A stretch of DNA of 64,000 nucleotides. Origin: Ferruginibacter sp. HRS2-29. GTDB lineage: Bacteria > Bacteroidota > Bacteroidia > Chitinophagales > Chitinophagaceae. Positions 16,723 to 25,534 of the stretch are shown one piece after another (positions within the stretch are counted from its first letter, which is position 1; every line of letters starts with the position of its first letter). The stretch spans positions 1 through 64,000 of the forward strand of contig NZ_RJUB01000156.1 in the NCBI RefSeq assembly GCF_024343615.1. The letters are read 5' to 3'. Under the pieces are notes generated by a model. The model was not told the origin of the DNA. It searched no databases and worked only from the letters and a program-made list of their open reading frames with translations. The position numbers and the translations under genes were made by a program.

Positions 16723-18885
16723 CTACTTTACCAGTTTCAATTCGTCGATGATATTTTTTGCTCCGCCCAATTTGTCGATGCACCACAGAACATAACGCAC
16801 ATCCACATTAATGGTGCGGTTGAGGTCCTTATCAAATGCAATCTTATGGCTCAATGCTTCATAGTTACCGTCAAACGCAAGCCCGATCAGGTTTCCGTTA
16901 GCATCGATCACCGGTGAACCGGAGTTACCGCCCGTGATGTCATTGGTAGTGATAAAGCCGATCACAAGATCGTTGCGGGTTTTGTCGATATACTGACCAA
17001 AATCCCTCTTCTTCAGCAATTCGATCTGTTTTGCCGGGAGATCATATTCGTAATCACCAGGAACGTATTTTTCAAGAATCCCTTTGCTGGTAGTAACGAA
17101 GTCGTATTTCACTGCATCCCGTGGAACATAACTTTTTACATTACCATAACTCACCCTCATGCTGAAGTTGGCATCCGGATACATTTTAGCCGCAGCAGCA
17201 GGGTTCATTTCCATGATACCTTTCAGGTAAGCACGGCCGAGCTCATTGTTTTTATTTACAAAGGCTGCATACAAAGGGGCATATTTGGTGTTGTAATTTT
17301 TCACGAATGAAGTTCCGAAGTCAAATGCAGGATCGGCCTGTAATACAGTAGCATCAGGGTTTGCAACGAAAGCAGCCCATTTGGTATCATTCAGGATCAT
17401 GGTATTTGCAAAAAGATCTTTCGCCCATTTCTTGTAAGTGGCTTCGTCTTTCAGATCACCATAAGTGCCTTTGATCTTTTCGTAGAAACCGATCGGGTGC
17501 TGGCTCTTGTCTACATCTGTATAAAACATCATAGCAACAGCAGCTGCAATTTTTTCATCACTTGGCTGGTCTTCCGAAGCAAGAAAATTCTTACGTCTTG
17601 CATCAGCAGCATCAACAGCTTTTTTAATATCGGCAGAAGAGGTACCTGGTTTGGTCAGCGCATTTTCTACCGCAGCAAGAGAAGCGGCATAAGCCGCCAA
17701 TGGCGATCCCAGGATACCTTCGTTGGTATATTGACGGGCTTTGCTGTACGGCGTCCAGGCGGCATAATTCTTTTCGTAATCGGAAAGGATGTTCGCATAT
17801 TCGGATTTGCCGGCAGCCCACTTTGCAAAAGCACTTTCGTATTGCTGTTTCTGCTCGTAAGTTTTGAATTTTACCAGCTGTTTTGTTTCACCGTCAAAAA
17901 ACTTCCAGTAATTGGCAATACCTGCATAATTGCTGGCTAGTTTCAATTTTACTGCCGGGTCTTTTATCATCTGTTCATGCATGTATTTCAAACGTATATC
18001 GCGAAGCGCCACCAACGAAGGATTTTCAATTTCATTTTTCAGTTTGATGCCATAGCTTGTTTCATAACGGTTGGTACCACCCGGGTAACCATAGATCATA
18101 GCGTAATCACCGTCTTTGATACCCTTGATGCTTACCGGTAAAAAATGTTTTGGCTTAAGCGGAACGTTTTCTTTGCTGTAATCGGAAGGTTTACCATCCT
18201 TGTCGGCATACACCCTGAAGATAGAAAAGTCGCCGGTGTGGCGTGGCCATTCCCAGTTGTCTGTATCGCCGCCAAATTTACCAACGCTTTCAGGCGGAGC
18301 GCCTACCAGGCGTATATCCCTGTAAGTTTTGTAAACGTACATGATGTACTGGTTGCCTTTGAACATGCTGTACACTCTGCCACTCAGTCCATTTTCTTTA
18401 TCTGCCACTTTATCGGTGATCGCTTTAAAAACTTCCGGCAGTTTTTTTGTCCTGGCGTCCCACGAAAGTCCTTTTACGCCGTCTTCCACTTCTTTGGTAA
18501 CATCCACGATCTTGTCAAGGAACTGAACGGTTAAGCCGCTTTTGATCTCCTGGTCTTTGTTGTAAGCATAAAAGCCATCACGCAGGTAATTGTTTTGTAC
18601 GCTGCTGGCAGAAGCGATGGCATCGTAACCGCAGTGGTGGTTGGTGAAGATCAATCCCTGGTTGCTCACGATCTCGCCGGTACAGCCACCCCCAAAGATC
18701 AGGATCGCATCTTTGATGGAAGATTTATTGATGGAATACAATTGTTCTTTGGTGAGCTTTAATCCTTTCTTCACCATATCATTATATACCTGCTGGCCCA
18801 GCAGCATCGGTAACCACATGCCTTCGTCGGCGCGGGCTTTGAAAAGGCTTGCTATCAACACAAGCGACAGAAAAACTTTTTTCAT
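16723..18885 (-). CDS. S46-family dipeptidyl peptidase (DPP7/DPP11-like)
   Basis: A 720-residue exported serine peptidase. The signal peptide spans about 1-19 (MKKVFLSLVLIASLFKARA), followed by DEGMW, the mature N-terminus typical of S46. Catalytic elements are TNHHCG (His83/His84), the Asp region FGGDTDNWEWPRHTGDFSI, and GGNSGSPVID with the nucleophile near Ser655. S46 enzymes remove dipeptides from oligopeptides in the periplasm, feeding peptide-using metabolism. Whether the specificity is DPP7-like (hydrophobic P1) or DPP11-like (acidic P1) depends on a residue I cannot align with certainty. It is monocistronic. Confidence 0.94.
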   Translation of the reverse strand: MKKVFLSLVLIASLFKARADEGMWLPMLLGQQVYNDMVKKGLKLTKEQLYSINKSSIKDAILIFGGGCTGEIVSNQGLIFTNHHCGYDAIASASSVQNNYLRDGFYAYNKDQEIKSGLTVQFLDKIVDVTKEVEDGVKGLSWDARTKKLPEVFKAITDKVADKENGLSGRVYSMFKGNQYIMYVYKTYRDIRLVGAPPESVGKFGGDTDNWEWPRHTGDFSIFRVYADKDGKPSDYSKENVPLKPKHFLPVSIKGIKDGDYAMIYGYPGGTNRYETSYGIKLKNEIENPSLVALRDIRLKYMHEQMIKDPAVKLKLASNYAGIANYWKFFDGETKQLVKFKTYEQKQQYESAFAKWAAGKSEYANILSDYEKNYAAWTPYSKARQYTNEGILGSPLAAYAASLAAVENALTKPGTSSADIKKAVDAADARRKNFLASEDQPSDEKIAAAVAMMFYTDVDKSQHPIGFYEKIKGTYGDLKDEATYKKWAKDLFANTMILNDTKWAAFVANPDATVLQADPAFDFGTSFVKNYNTKYAPLYAAFVNKNNELGRAYLKGIMEMNPAAAAKMYPDANFSMRVSYGNVKSYVPRDAVKYDFVTTSKGILEKYVPGDYEYDLPAKQIELLKKRDFGQYIDKTRNDLVIGFITTNDITGGNSGSPVIDANGNLIGLAFDGNYEALSHKIAFDKDLNRTINVDVRYVLWCIDKLGGAKNIIDELKLVK

Positions 18886-18910
18886 ATGTTTTTGTAAAAT
18901 TTTGTGTGGG

Positions 18911-18918
18911 CAAACCTA
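18911..18918 (-). promoter_or_regulatory. Likely -7 element of the S46 peptidase gene
   Basis: Minus-strand TAGGTTTG fits TAnnTTTG, 25 bases before the ATG. The -33 element is not evident. Confidence 0.45.
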
Positions 18919-18996
18919 CTGATTTTTACCTGAAAAGCTACTCTCTGTTGAATTTCTGTTGGAAGACAAAGGATAAACGGGAAAAGCAGGAGAATG

Positions 18997-19187
18997 ATCA
19001 CAGATTTCAAAAGGATGAAGGAGAGATTACACGGATTATTTCTTGCTTTGCAGGAAATATAAAACGCCGTTATGTATATCTTCAAGGATGTTACAGATAT
19101 GAATTTTTTATATACTGCATTTTTTTGTTTTCACGAAGTGAAAATAATCTGTGTAATCTCTCCTTCATCCTTTTGAAATATGTGATC
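18997..19187. repeat. Composite nested palindrome, about 190 bases (copy 1)
   Basis: Outer arms 18997-19041 and 19141-19187 match over about 46 bases with two mismatches (GATGAAGGAGAGATTACAC core). Inside lie smaller palindromic phrases (TTTCTTGCTTTGCAGGAAAT, TTTTCACGAAGTGAAAA). There is no open frame and no T-run. It fills most of the spacer between the S46 gene and the glycine-zipper lipoprotein. Relatives are at 55981-56160 and 58382-58559. Confidence 0.85.
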
Positions 19188-19259
19188 CCTTCACTTATGT
19201 GAAAAATATAAGGCCCGGAAACTTTCGCCGCCGGGCCCTTGATCATCACGAAAGAATAA

Positions 19260-19838
19260 TTAGTTGGTTGCGTAATCGATCCTGCCGCTTTTTTTATCTT
19301 TTGCCCTGCCGATGATGTAACCGCCAGCCGCGCCTATCACACCGCCAATGATGGCTCCTTTACCGCCTTTGCCTATTACTGCACCGGCAACTGCACCACC
19401 TACGCCGCCTATCGCGGCACCTTTGGCAGCATCACTGATGCCTTTCTTTTTGTTTTCTACCGGAGCCGGAGCTGTGGTAGCTGTTTCTGTAGGGGTAGTG
19501 GCTGGTGTGGTGATCACTTCGGGAGTAGTGGTTGCTACTACCGGAGGGGTAACCACAGTTTCTGTTGTTGGAACCGGCGCCACTACCGGTGCAGGAGTTT
19601 GTTTTTCTACGTATCGGATGATCGTTTTTGTTTTAGGTGCAACGGCCCTGGTTTTTTTCGGTGTGTTATCTTCTTCATCATCTTTTGCTACATCAGAAGC
19701 GGCGCCGCTTGGGTAAAGGCTGGCCGTATCCGGTGTCAGTAGCAATTGCCTGCTGGTTTCAACTTCTTTTTTTTGTTCTGTTTTACATGCTGTAAAAATG
19801 GTCACTAATAAAGCTAAAGGGAGTAATATTCTTTTCAT
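19260..19838 (-). CDS. Glycine-zipper lipoprotein
   Basis: A 192-residue protein. The signal peptide ends FTAC with Cys18 as the lipid attachment site. The middle (about 60-135) is low-complexity Pro/Thr/Val, likely an extended wall-spanning linker. The C-terminal part contains a glycine-zipper block, IGGVGGAVAGAVIG and IIGGVIGAAGGYIIGR, which inserts in or packs against membranes in SlyB- or OmpA-linked proteins. It may act in the outer envelope, but no function is known. It is a single gene flanked by a long palindrome downstream. Confidence 0.82.
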   Translation of the reverse strand: MKRILLPLALLVTIFTACKTEQKKEVETSRQLLLTPDTASLYPSGAASDVAKDDEEDNTPKKTRAVAPKTKTIIRYVEKQTPAPVVAPVPTTETVVTPPVVATTTPEVITTPATTPTETATTAPAPVENKKKGISDAAKGAAIGGVGGAVAGAVIGKGGKGAIIGGVIGAAGGYIIGRAKDKKSGRIDYATN

Positions 19839-19929
19839 GATCGTGGTTTTTAATTTTTTAAAATGCTTTCTTAAAACGTAGATATAAAAAGAAGAAGGTA
19901 GTTTAAAAGCGATGCGCTGTAAAAAGTGA

Positions 19930-19937
19930 TAGTTTTG
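19930..19937 (+). promoter_or_regulatory. Likely -7 element of the 142-residue gene
   Basis: TAGTTTTG lies 72 bases before the ATG. The leader that follows holds a stem built on ACGGGT/ACCCGT (about 19965-19988). Confidence 0.35.
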
Positions 19938-20008
19938 TTAAGGGTTAAAACAGTTAAGGGTTACGGGTATTTTCCTCAATAACCCGTCACCCGCAACTAC
20001 TAAAAATC

Positions 20009-20437
20009 ATGCACAGAATAAATCCCGATATAGATATCATCAAAGACCTGCTGGAGGCAGTTATCAAAGCGCAGCCGCAATCAGTGTTTGCCAATAGCCT
20101 GCTTAAACAATATATTGAACGTGGCGGCCTTAGTAAAAAACAGCTGGAAGGCCTGCATAGCAAAGCATCTAAGATAACCGGTATACCCGTAGGAAAACTT
20201 GCTACTTTACAAGCGATCATCCTGAAGCGGCCAACGCGTTATAAATCCAATACGCCGGTAGTGGCAGCACCGGATAAAAAAGATGAAACACATGGAAAAG
20301 ATATGGAACTGATCCTTGAAAAATTTCCTGCGCACAAAAGGGTGCTGTTTTTAAAATCGAAGTATGATAAGAATGAAGCGATCTCTGCAGCTGAGATGGA
20401 TGAAATAAAACGATTTAAAAACATTTTGTTGAAATAG
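20009..20437 (+). CDS. Hypothetical protein, 142 residues
   Basis: I do not recognise the family. The protein is soluble, with no signal peptide or membrane helix. It has two predicted helical blocks separated by a linker (about 75-90, rich in Ala, Pro and Lys). The N-terminal block contains LKQYIERGGLSKKQLEGLHSKA, and the C-terminal one KFPAHKRVLFLKSKYDKNEAISAAEMDEIKRF. The pattern resembles small helical nucleic-acid-binding or zinc-finger-adjacent proteins, but no Cys or His cluster is present. A 33-base inverted repeat follows directly and is shared with the convergent GH63 gene. Confidence 0.6.
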   Translation: MHRINPDIDIIKDLLEAVIKAQPQSVFANSLLKQYIERGGLSKKQLEGLHSKASKITGIPVGKLATLQAIILKRPTRYKSNTPVVAAPDKKDETHGKDMELILEKFPAHKRVLFLKSKYDKNEAISAAEMDEIKRFKNILLK

Positions 20438-20452
20438 CAATTGTAAAATAGC

Positions 20453-20540
20453 ATTGTAGGAACGTGCCTGCGGCGCGTTCTATTTCCCATAAATTTTTCC
20501 TGCGGAAAAATAGAACGCGCCACAGGCACGTTCCTACAAT
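20453..20540. repeat. Inverted repeat, family TGTAGGAACGTGCCTGCGGC (copy 1)
   Basis: Arms 20453-20485 and 20508-20540 pair over 33 bases with one mismatch; the loop holds an A/T-rich segment. The last base of the right arm is part of the GH63 stop codon. A second copy is at 33856-33910. Confidence 0.92.
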
Positions 20541-23146
20541 TACAACCTCACCAGGTTCACCAGCAATGCCGTCCAGCCCGTTTGATGCGAAGCTCCCAAT
20601 CCACTGGAATCATCGCCATGAAAATATTCATGAAATAAAATAAGATCGTTCGGTTCATCTTTATAAAACCAATTATACTTACCAAATACAGGCCTGTTCT
20701 GGTCTTTATCCCGCAAAAAAATACTCAGTACCCTTTCCGTCAGTGCATCCGCGATTTCTTTAAGGTTCATAAAATTGCCGGAGCCGGTAGGAAATTCTGC
20801 TTTTACCAGGTCGCCGTAAAAAGAACCGTACTTGTTTAATGCTCTTATAAAAAGATAATTGATCGGTATCCAAACCGGCCCGCGCCAGTTGGAATTGCCG
20901 CCATACATATTGGAAGTAGCATCACCGGGATCGTATTGAATGGCATACACTACACCGCCGATGCTAATAGAATAAGGCTTTTGCTCATAAAATTTCGAAA
21001 TAGAACGAATGCCCCCTTTCGACAAAAATTCGTTCTCATCCAGAAAGCGTTGTAACATTTCAATCAGCCTGTCTTTTTTTACGATTGATAACAGCACTTT
21101 ATTGTCGTCCGAAGTTTCGTGGCTGGGCAGGTATTTTTTATTGACGGTCCGGTAGTTCTTAAACCATTCTACCCTTTTTTTAAAATCGTGCAGGTTTTCC
21201 AGTTTGTTATAATTAATAGCTGATACAGCAAAGAAAGGCGTAATGCCGATGATAGAACGGATCTTCAAATGGAACGGGACCTTATCCGTGATAGACAAAA
21301 CATCGTAAAAGAATTTATCTTCATCATCCCACAAGCCAAGCTCATTGAGGGATTCGGCGATCAACACAAAATGCTCGTAAAATTTTGTAGCGGTATCTTC
21401 AAAAGTGACATCATGCACGGCTATCTCCAAAGCCATGTCCATCATGTTCAGCGCATACATTCCCATCCAGCTGGTGCCATCGGTCTGTTCAAGCGTAGCG
21501 TCGGAGTTCATAGGCATGTTGCGGTTGAAAATGCTGATATTATCAAGCCCGAGGAAACCGCCTTCAAAAATATTATTCCCGTTTTTATCCTTACGATTTA
21601 CCCACCAGGTAAAATTGATGATCAGTTTTTGAAATGCTTTCTTCAAAAAACCGATATCCGTTTTACCCTGCACACGCCGCTCCGTTTTGAATACTTCCAA
21701 CACGGCAAACGCATGTACCGGAGGGTTGAGATCGCTAAAATCCCACTCGTATGCGGGGAGTTGACCCTGCGGGTTCATATACCATTCCCGCATCAGCAGC
21801 AGCAACTGGTTCTTCGCAAATGTAGGGTCGATCATCGCCATGGAGATCGCATGAAAAGCGCTGTCCCACGCGGCATACCATGGATATTCCCATTTATCAG
21901 GCATGGAAATCACATCCTTGTTTTTCAGGTTTTTCCAATGATGGTTCCGCCCTGTCTGCCGCTCCGCAACGATCGGGGTAATGCCATCAGACTGCGACAA
22001 CCAACGCTCCACATCGTAATGATAATATTGTTTGTTCCACAGGAGCCCTGCAAAAGCCTGCCGCTCAATATTGGCGAGTTCAGGATCTTTTACCAGCAGA
22101 TGCCCGTAAAATTCATCCGCTTCATTTTTGCGCTGAGTGAATATCTGTTCAAAACCATTTTCAAAAGGATCGTGTTTTTCCTGGTCGCAAAGGCGCAGCC
22201 AGATAGTTTCGCTTTGTCCTCCCTGGATGGTTCTTTTAAAAACGGGGGCGCATTTTGTCCCTGATTTATTGCGGCGCAATTTTTCAAGATTTTTCTTGTC
22301 AACGATTGCATCGTGAAAAGCATCTTTCACAAAAGCGCATTTATTTTTTGTGCCGTATAATTTTTCAAAGTTGGTTTCATTCTCGGTAAAAAACACTTCA
22401 TCCGCCTGGTGGAAATATAAAAAATGATTACCCGAACGTTCATGCGAAACGGCAACAGATTGCTGATCCTTCAATCGTAGCGAAGGCTTTTCATTGAAGC
22501 TGTCATACTGCCAGCGATTGTAAAACCATAGTGTAGGCAGTACCGTTATATCGGCGGCTTCCTCGCCACGGTTCACAATTTCTATCTTGATGAAAAGGTC
22601 GTCACTGTTGACTTTGGCGTATTCGATATATACATCAAAATATTTGTTCTCATCAAAGACCCCGGTATCCAGCAGTTCAAACTCGGGCTCCTGCATCGAC
22701 AAAGCCGCGTTTGTTTCCATGAGCTGTTGATATGGAAATGCCTCCTGGGGATATTTGTAGAGATATTTCATGTAATAATGTGAGGGCACATTATCGAGGT
22801 AATAATATAACTCCTTCACATCTTCCCCATGATTGCCCTGCCCATTGGCGAGGCCAAACAGCCTTTCTTTCAAATACGGGTCTTTGCCATTCCAGAGGGA
22901 AATGGCAAAGCAGATATTCTGCATATAGTCGGTGATCCCTGCCAGGCCGTCTTCGCCCCAGAGGTAGGTTCGGCTGCGGGCATGCTCATGTGGAAAATAA
23001 CGCCAGGCGTCGCCGGTAGTGCTGTAATCTTCCCTCACAGTTCCCCATTGCCGCTCACTTAAATAAGGCCCCCATTTTTCCAAAGGAATTTCTTTACCCG
23101 CATTTATATTCAGTCTTTGCTGTTCAGCAGAGTTGTTTATGTCCAT
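20540..23146 (-). CDS. GH63-type glucosidase (MGH1-like)
   Basis: An 868-residue cytosolic protein without a signal peptide. Conserved blocks of the GH63/glucosidase family are visible: HEHARSRTYLWGEDGL (about 52-68), the (alpha/alpha)6 catalytic barrel with WDSAFHAISMAMIDPTFAKNQL, LPAYEWDFSDLNPPVHAFA, GGFLGLDNISIFNR, and C-terminal NSNWRGPVWIPINYLFIRAL. Bacterial members hydrolyse alpha-glucosides such as mannosylglycerate- or glucosylglycerate-type solutes, or other glucose disaccharides; the exact substrate is not readable. The gene is divergent from a glucokinase-like gene, which could use the released glucose. Confidence 0.87.
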   Translation of the reverse strand: MDINNSAEQQRLNINAGKEIPLEKWGPYLSERQWGTVREDYSTTGDAWRYFPHEHARSRTYLWGEDGLAGITDYMQNICFAISLWNGKDPYLKERLFGLANGQGNHGEDVKELYYYLDNVPSHYYMKYLYKYPQEAFPYQQLMETNAALSMQEPEFELLDTGVFDENKYFDVYIEYAKVNSDDLFIKIEIVNRGEEAADITVLPTLWFYNRWQYDSFNEKPSLRLKDQQSVAVSHERSGNHFLYFHQADEVFFTENETNFEKLYGTKNKCAFVKDAFHDAIVDKKNLEKLRRNKSGTKCAPVFKRTIQGGQSETIWLRLCDQEKHDPFENGFEQIFTQRKNEADEFYGHLLVKDPELANIERQAFAGLLWNKQYYHYDVERWLSQSDGITPIVAERQTGRNHHWKNLKNKDVISMPDKWEYPWYAAWDSAFHAISMAMIDPTFAKNQLLLLMREWYMNPQGQLPAYEWDFSDLNPPVHAFAVLEVFKTERRVQGKTDIGFLKKAFQKLIINFTWWVNRKDKNGNNIFEGGFLGLDNISIFNRNMPMNSDATLEQTDGTSWMGMYALNMMDMALEIAVHDVTFEDTATKFYEHFVLIAESLNELGLWDDEDKFFYDVLSITDKVPFHLKIRSIIGITPFFAVSAINYNKLENLHDFKKRVEWFKNYRTVNKKYLPSHETSDDNKVLLSIVKKDRLIEMLQRFLDENEFLSKGGIRSISKFYEQKPYSISIGGVVYAIQYDPGDATSNMYGGNSNWRGPVWIPINYLFIRALNKYGSFYGDLVKAEFPTGSGNFMNLKEIADALTERVLSIFLRDKDQNRPVFGKYNWFYKDEPNDLILFHEYFHGDDSSGLGASHQTGWTALLVNLVRL

Positions 23147-23201
23147 GATGATTCGTTTTGCGGCCAGCTTTCGTACAGGAAAATTACAACATAAAAATTA
23201 G

Positions 23202-23324
23202 AACCCCTGACCCCTAACGGGGAACCTTATGCCAATTGCTTTTAAGATGGCAAATTCAAAATAAGGGGTCATTCAAAATTTTTATAAAATTTAAACCTAA
23301 GTTCCCCTTTAGGGGTCAGGGGTT
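23202..23324. repeat. Inverted repeat, family AACCCCTGACCCCTAA
   Basis: Arms 23202-23225 and 23301-23324 pair over 24 bases with one mismatch, between the divergent GH63 and kinase genes, that is, in the promoter region. A worn relative lies at 37984-38032. Confidence 0.9.
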
Positions 23325-23339
23325 TTGTAACTTTATTCC

Positions 23340-24053
<714 letters not shown>

Positions 24054-24067
24054 ATCTAACCGTTACG

Positions 24068-24580
24068 ATGAAACGAAAATTATTTTGCTGGGTATTGATC
24101 TGCCTGCCATTTGCTGGTATTTCGCAAGGCGTAAAAAAAACGAGCTTTTACAATAACCAGGTGGAGATCAGCCTGCCTGTAGAGTTTGAAAAAGGAGGTG
24201 ATCCTCCGGAACAAAACCGGTTGTATTTTCCAGATAAAGAGCGGAGTTTTAAATTTTCCATCGTTCTTTCTGATGACGAAGTAAGTGATAATGATATTCC
24301 TGGTTACACAGATCTTGCTATTACAGCTGTAAAAAGAGAATCATCATCAGCAAAAATTTATGACGATGGTATTTCGCTGAATGCCGGAAAGAATATTGGC
24401 TATATAAAGTATAATTCCAGTGAAACGCTTTCTCTCTTCGAATATGTTTTCTACGGCAGCCTGCATGACAAATTGCTCACATTTTATTTTTCCTGTAAGG
24501 CTGAAGACAGATCAAAATGGGAAAAAAAGATAGACGCGATCGTTTCGTCTCTGAGAATAAATGACAAAGTAATTCAATAA
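24068..24580 (+). CDS. Exported hypothetical protein, about 170 residues
   Basis: I chose the ATG at 24068 (MKRKLFCWVLICLPFAGISQG), which begins a signal peptide. An ATG at 24032 in the same frame overlaps the kinase gene and adds residues that spoil it. The mature part has alternating polar and hydrophobic strands (NNQVEISLPVEFEKGG, YIKYNSSETLSLFEYVFYG), suggesting a beta-sandwich, a form seen in small periplasmic proteins. No family is recognised. A very strong terminator follows. Confidence 0.65.
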   Translation: MKRKLFCWVLICLPFAGISQGVKKTSFYNNQVEISLPVEFEKGGDPPEQNRLYFPDKERSFKFSIVLSDDEVSDNDIPGYTDLAITAVKRESSSAKIYDDGISLNAGKNIGYIKYNSSETLSLFEYVFYGSLHDKLLTFYFSCKAEDRSKWEKKIDAIVSSLRINDKVIQ

Positions 24581-24608
24581 AAATCCCCCGCAAAGCGGGG
24601 GATTTTTT
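24581..24608 (+). terminator. Intrinsic terminator
   Basis: Stem AATCCCCCGC/GCGGGGGATT with a short loop, then T6. Confidence 0.92.
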
Positions 24609-24655
24609 AATTGGTGTAATTGGTGCAATTCGCTCTAATTGGTGTAATCCACCTA
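24609..24655. repeat. Short direct repeats TTGGTGTAATTGGTG
   Basis: Three imperfect TTGGTG(C/T)AAT units precede the S1/P1 stop; they resemble the ACACGAATT family in layout. No partner arm is seen. Confidence 0.4.
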
Positions 24656-25447
24656 TCCAAAGATCTCATTCAACAATCCCGCCAGGTGCACACCACCTTT
24701 TAATAATTGCTGATTAACCACCGGCAGATAAGTGAAATTATATTTGTAATCCAATCGCTGATCGGGCTGCTTAATATCATCATACAACCTCGAAGTGATG
24801 GCATAAGAATCGACCACCCATTTGCTGATAGGCTCAGCCTGCCACACTTTGCGTTGATCTTTGGTGGTGAAGTTGATCGCTTTAGTATATTCGGTATAAC
24901 TCAGTTGCTGAAATTCCACCAGTTTCTCATCCCACATTTCGTGCAGGTTGGTAGACGTGTTAAACCACATCACTTTTACCTTATTGCCACCCAGGTCATC
25001 AGCATGGGCCACATGCATCGGTTGATGAAGATCGCCTACCACATGTATCAGGAAACGTAGGTACAGCAAGCGTTCCGATGGAGTAAGCCCTGCCCGGTTC
25101 TTCAATTGCGCCACCATGAAATTCACTTTTGTATAGGCATCTGTAGCAGTGTCGGTTGCCAGGTAATTGTAAATATCCGTTTCCGACAACCCCCCTTTGA
25201 GGTTGAGGTAATGCCATGGGTAAAGGTAGCGGTATGCCGGATCCGATTTTATCAGGTCACCCCAGTTGCTGCTCATTGCAACAGTCTCATTGCCCAATAT
25301 TTCGGCGATGTTTTTCTTCGCTTTTTTCGTAAGGTAACTTTCTGTTATCTCACCTGTGATGCGGTGCCCAAGCAGCCCCCATGCATTCGATTGATAAGAG
25401 AAACAAAAGAAGAGCGCAACAAACGCCAGTTTTTTAATGCTTTTCAT
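24653..25447 (-). CDS. S1/P1-family nuclease
   Basis: A 264-residue exported protein. The signal peptide ends before WGLLGHRITGE, so the mature protein starts with the zinc-binding Trp1 and includes His6. The other ligands are visible: NWGDLIKSD (Asp), PWHYLNL (His), HVVGDLHQPMHVAHADDLGGN (His, Asp and His) and NLHEMWDE (His and Asp). All expected trinuclear-zinc ligands are present, so the enzyme should cleave single-stranded nucleic acids, and probably nucleotides, outside the cytoplasm. The role is likely nutrient scavenging. It is a single gene with an ACACGAATT-type repeat upstream. Confidence 0.93.
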   Translation of the reverse strand: MKSIKKLAFVALFFCFSYQSNAWGLLGHRITGEITESYLTKKAKKNIAEILGNETVAMSSNWGDLIKSDPAYRYLYPWHYLNLKGGLSETDIYNYLATDTATDAYTKVNFMVAQLKNRAGLTPSERLLYLRFLIHVVGDLHQPMHVAHADDLGGNKVKVMWFNTSTNLHEMWDEKLVEFQQLSYTEYTKAINFTTKDQRKVWQAEPISKWVVDSYAITSRLYDDIKQPDQRLDYKYNFTYLPVVNQQLLKGGVHLAGLLNEIFG

Positions 25448-25470
25448 GCTGTATATTTTTTTTGTTTATG

Positions 25471-25530
25471 ACACGAATTACGACGAATTACACGAATTGG
25501 TTACATATAAATTCAAAGTCGTGTAATAAG
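25471..25530. repeat. ACACGAATT-family repeat (copy 2, imperfect)
   Basis: Units ACACGAATTACGACGAATTA face a short GTCGTGTAATAA arm ending at 25530. The outer arms are only about 12 bases long here. Confidence 0.6.
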
Positions 25531-25534
25531 AAAA

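Noticed and set aside
18997-19187. CRISPR-like structure
   Set aside because: Single inverted, not direct, repeats; no spacer units.
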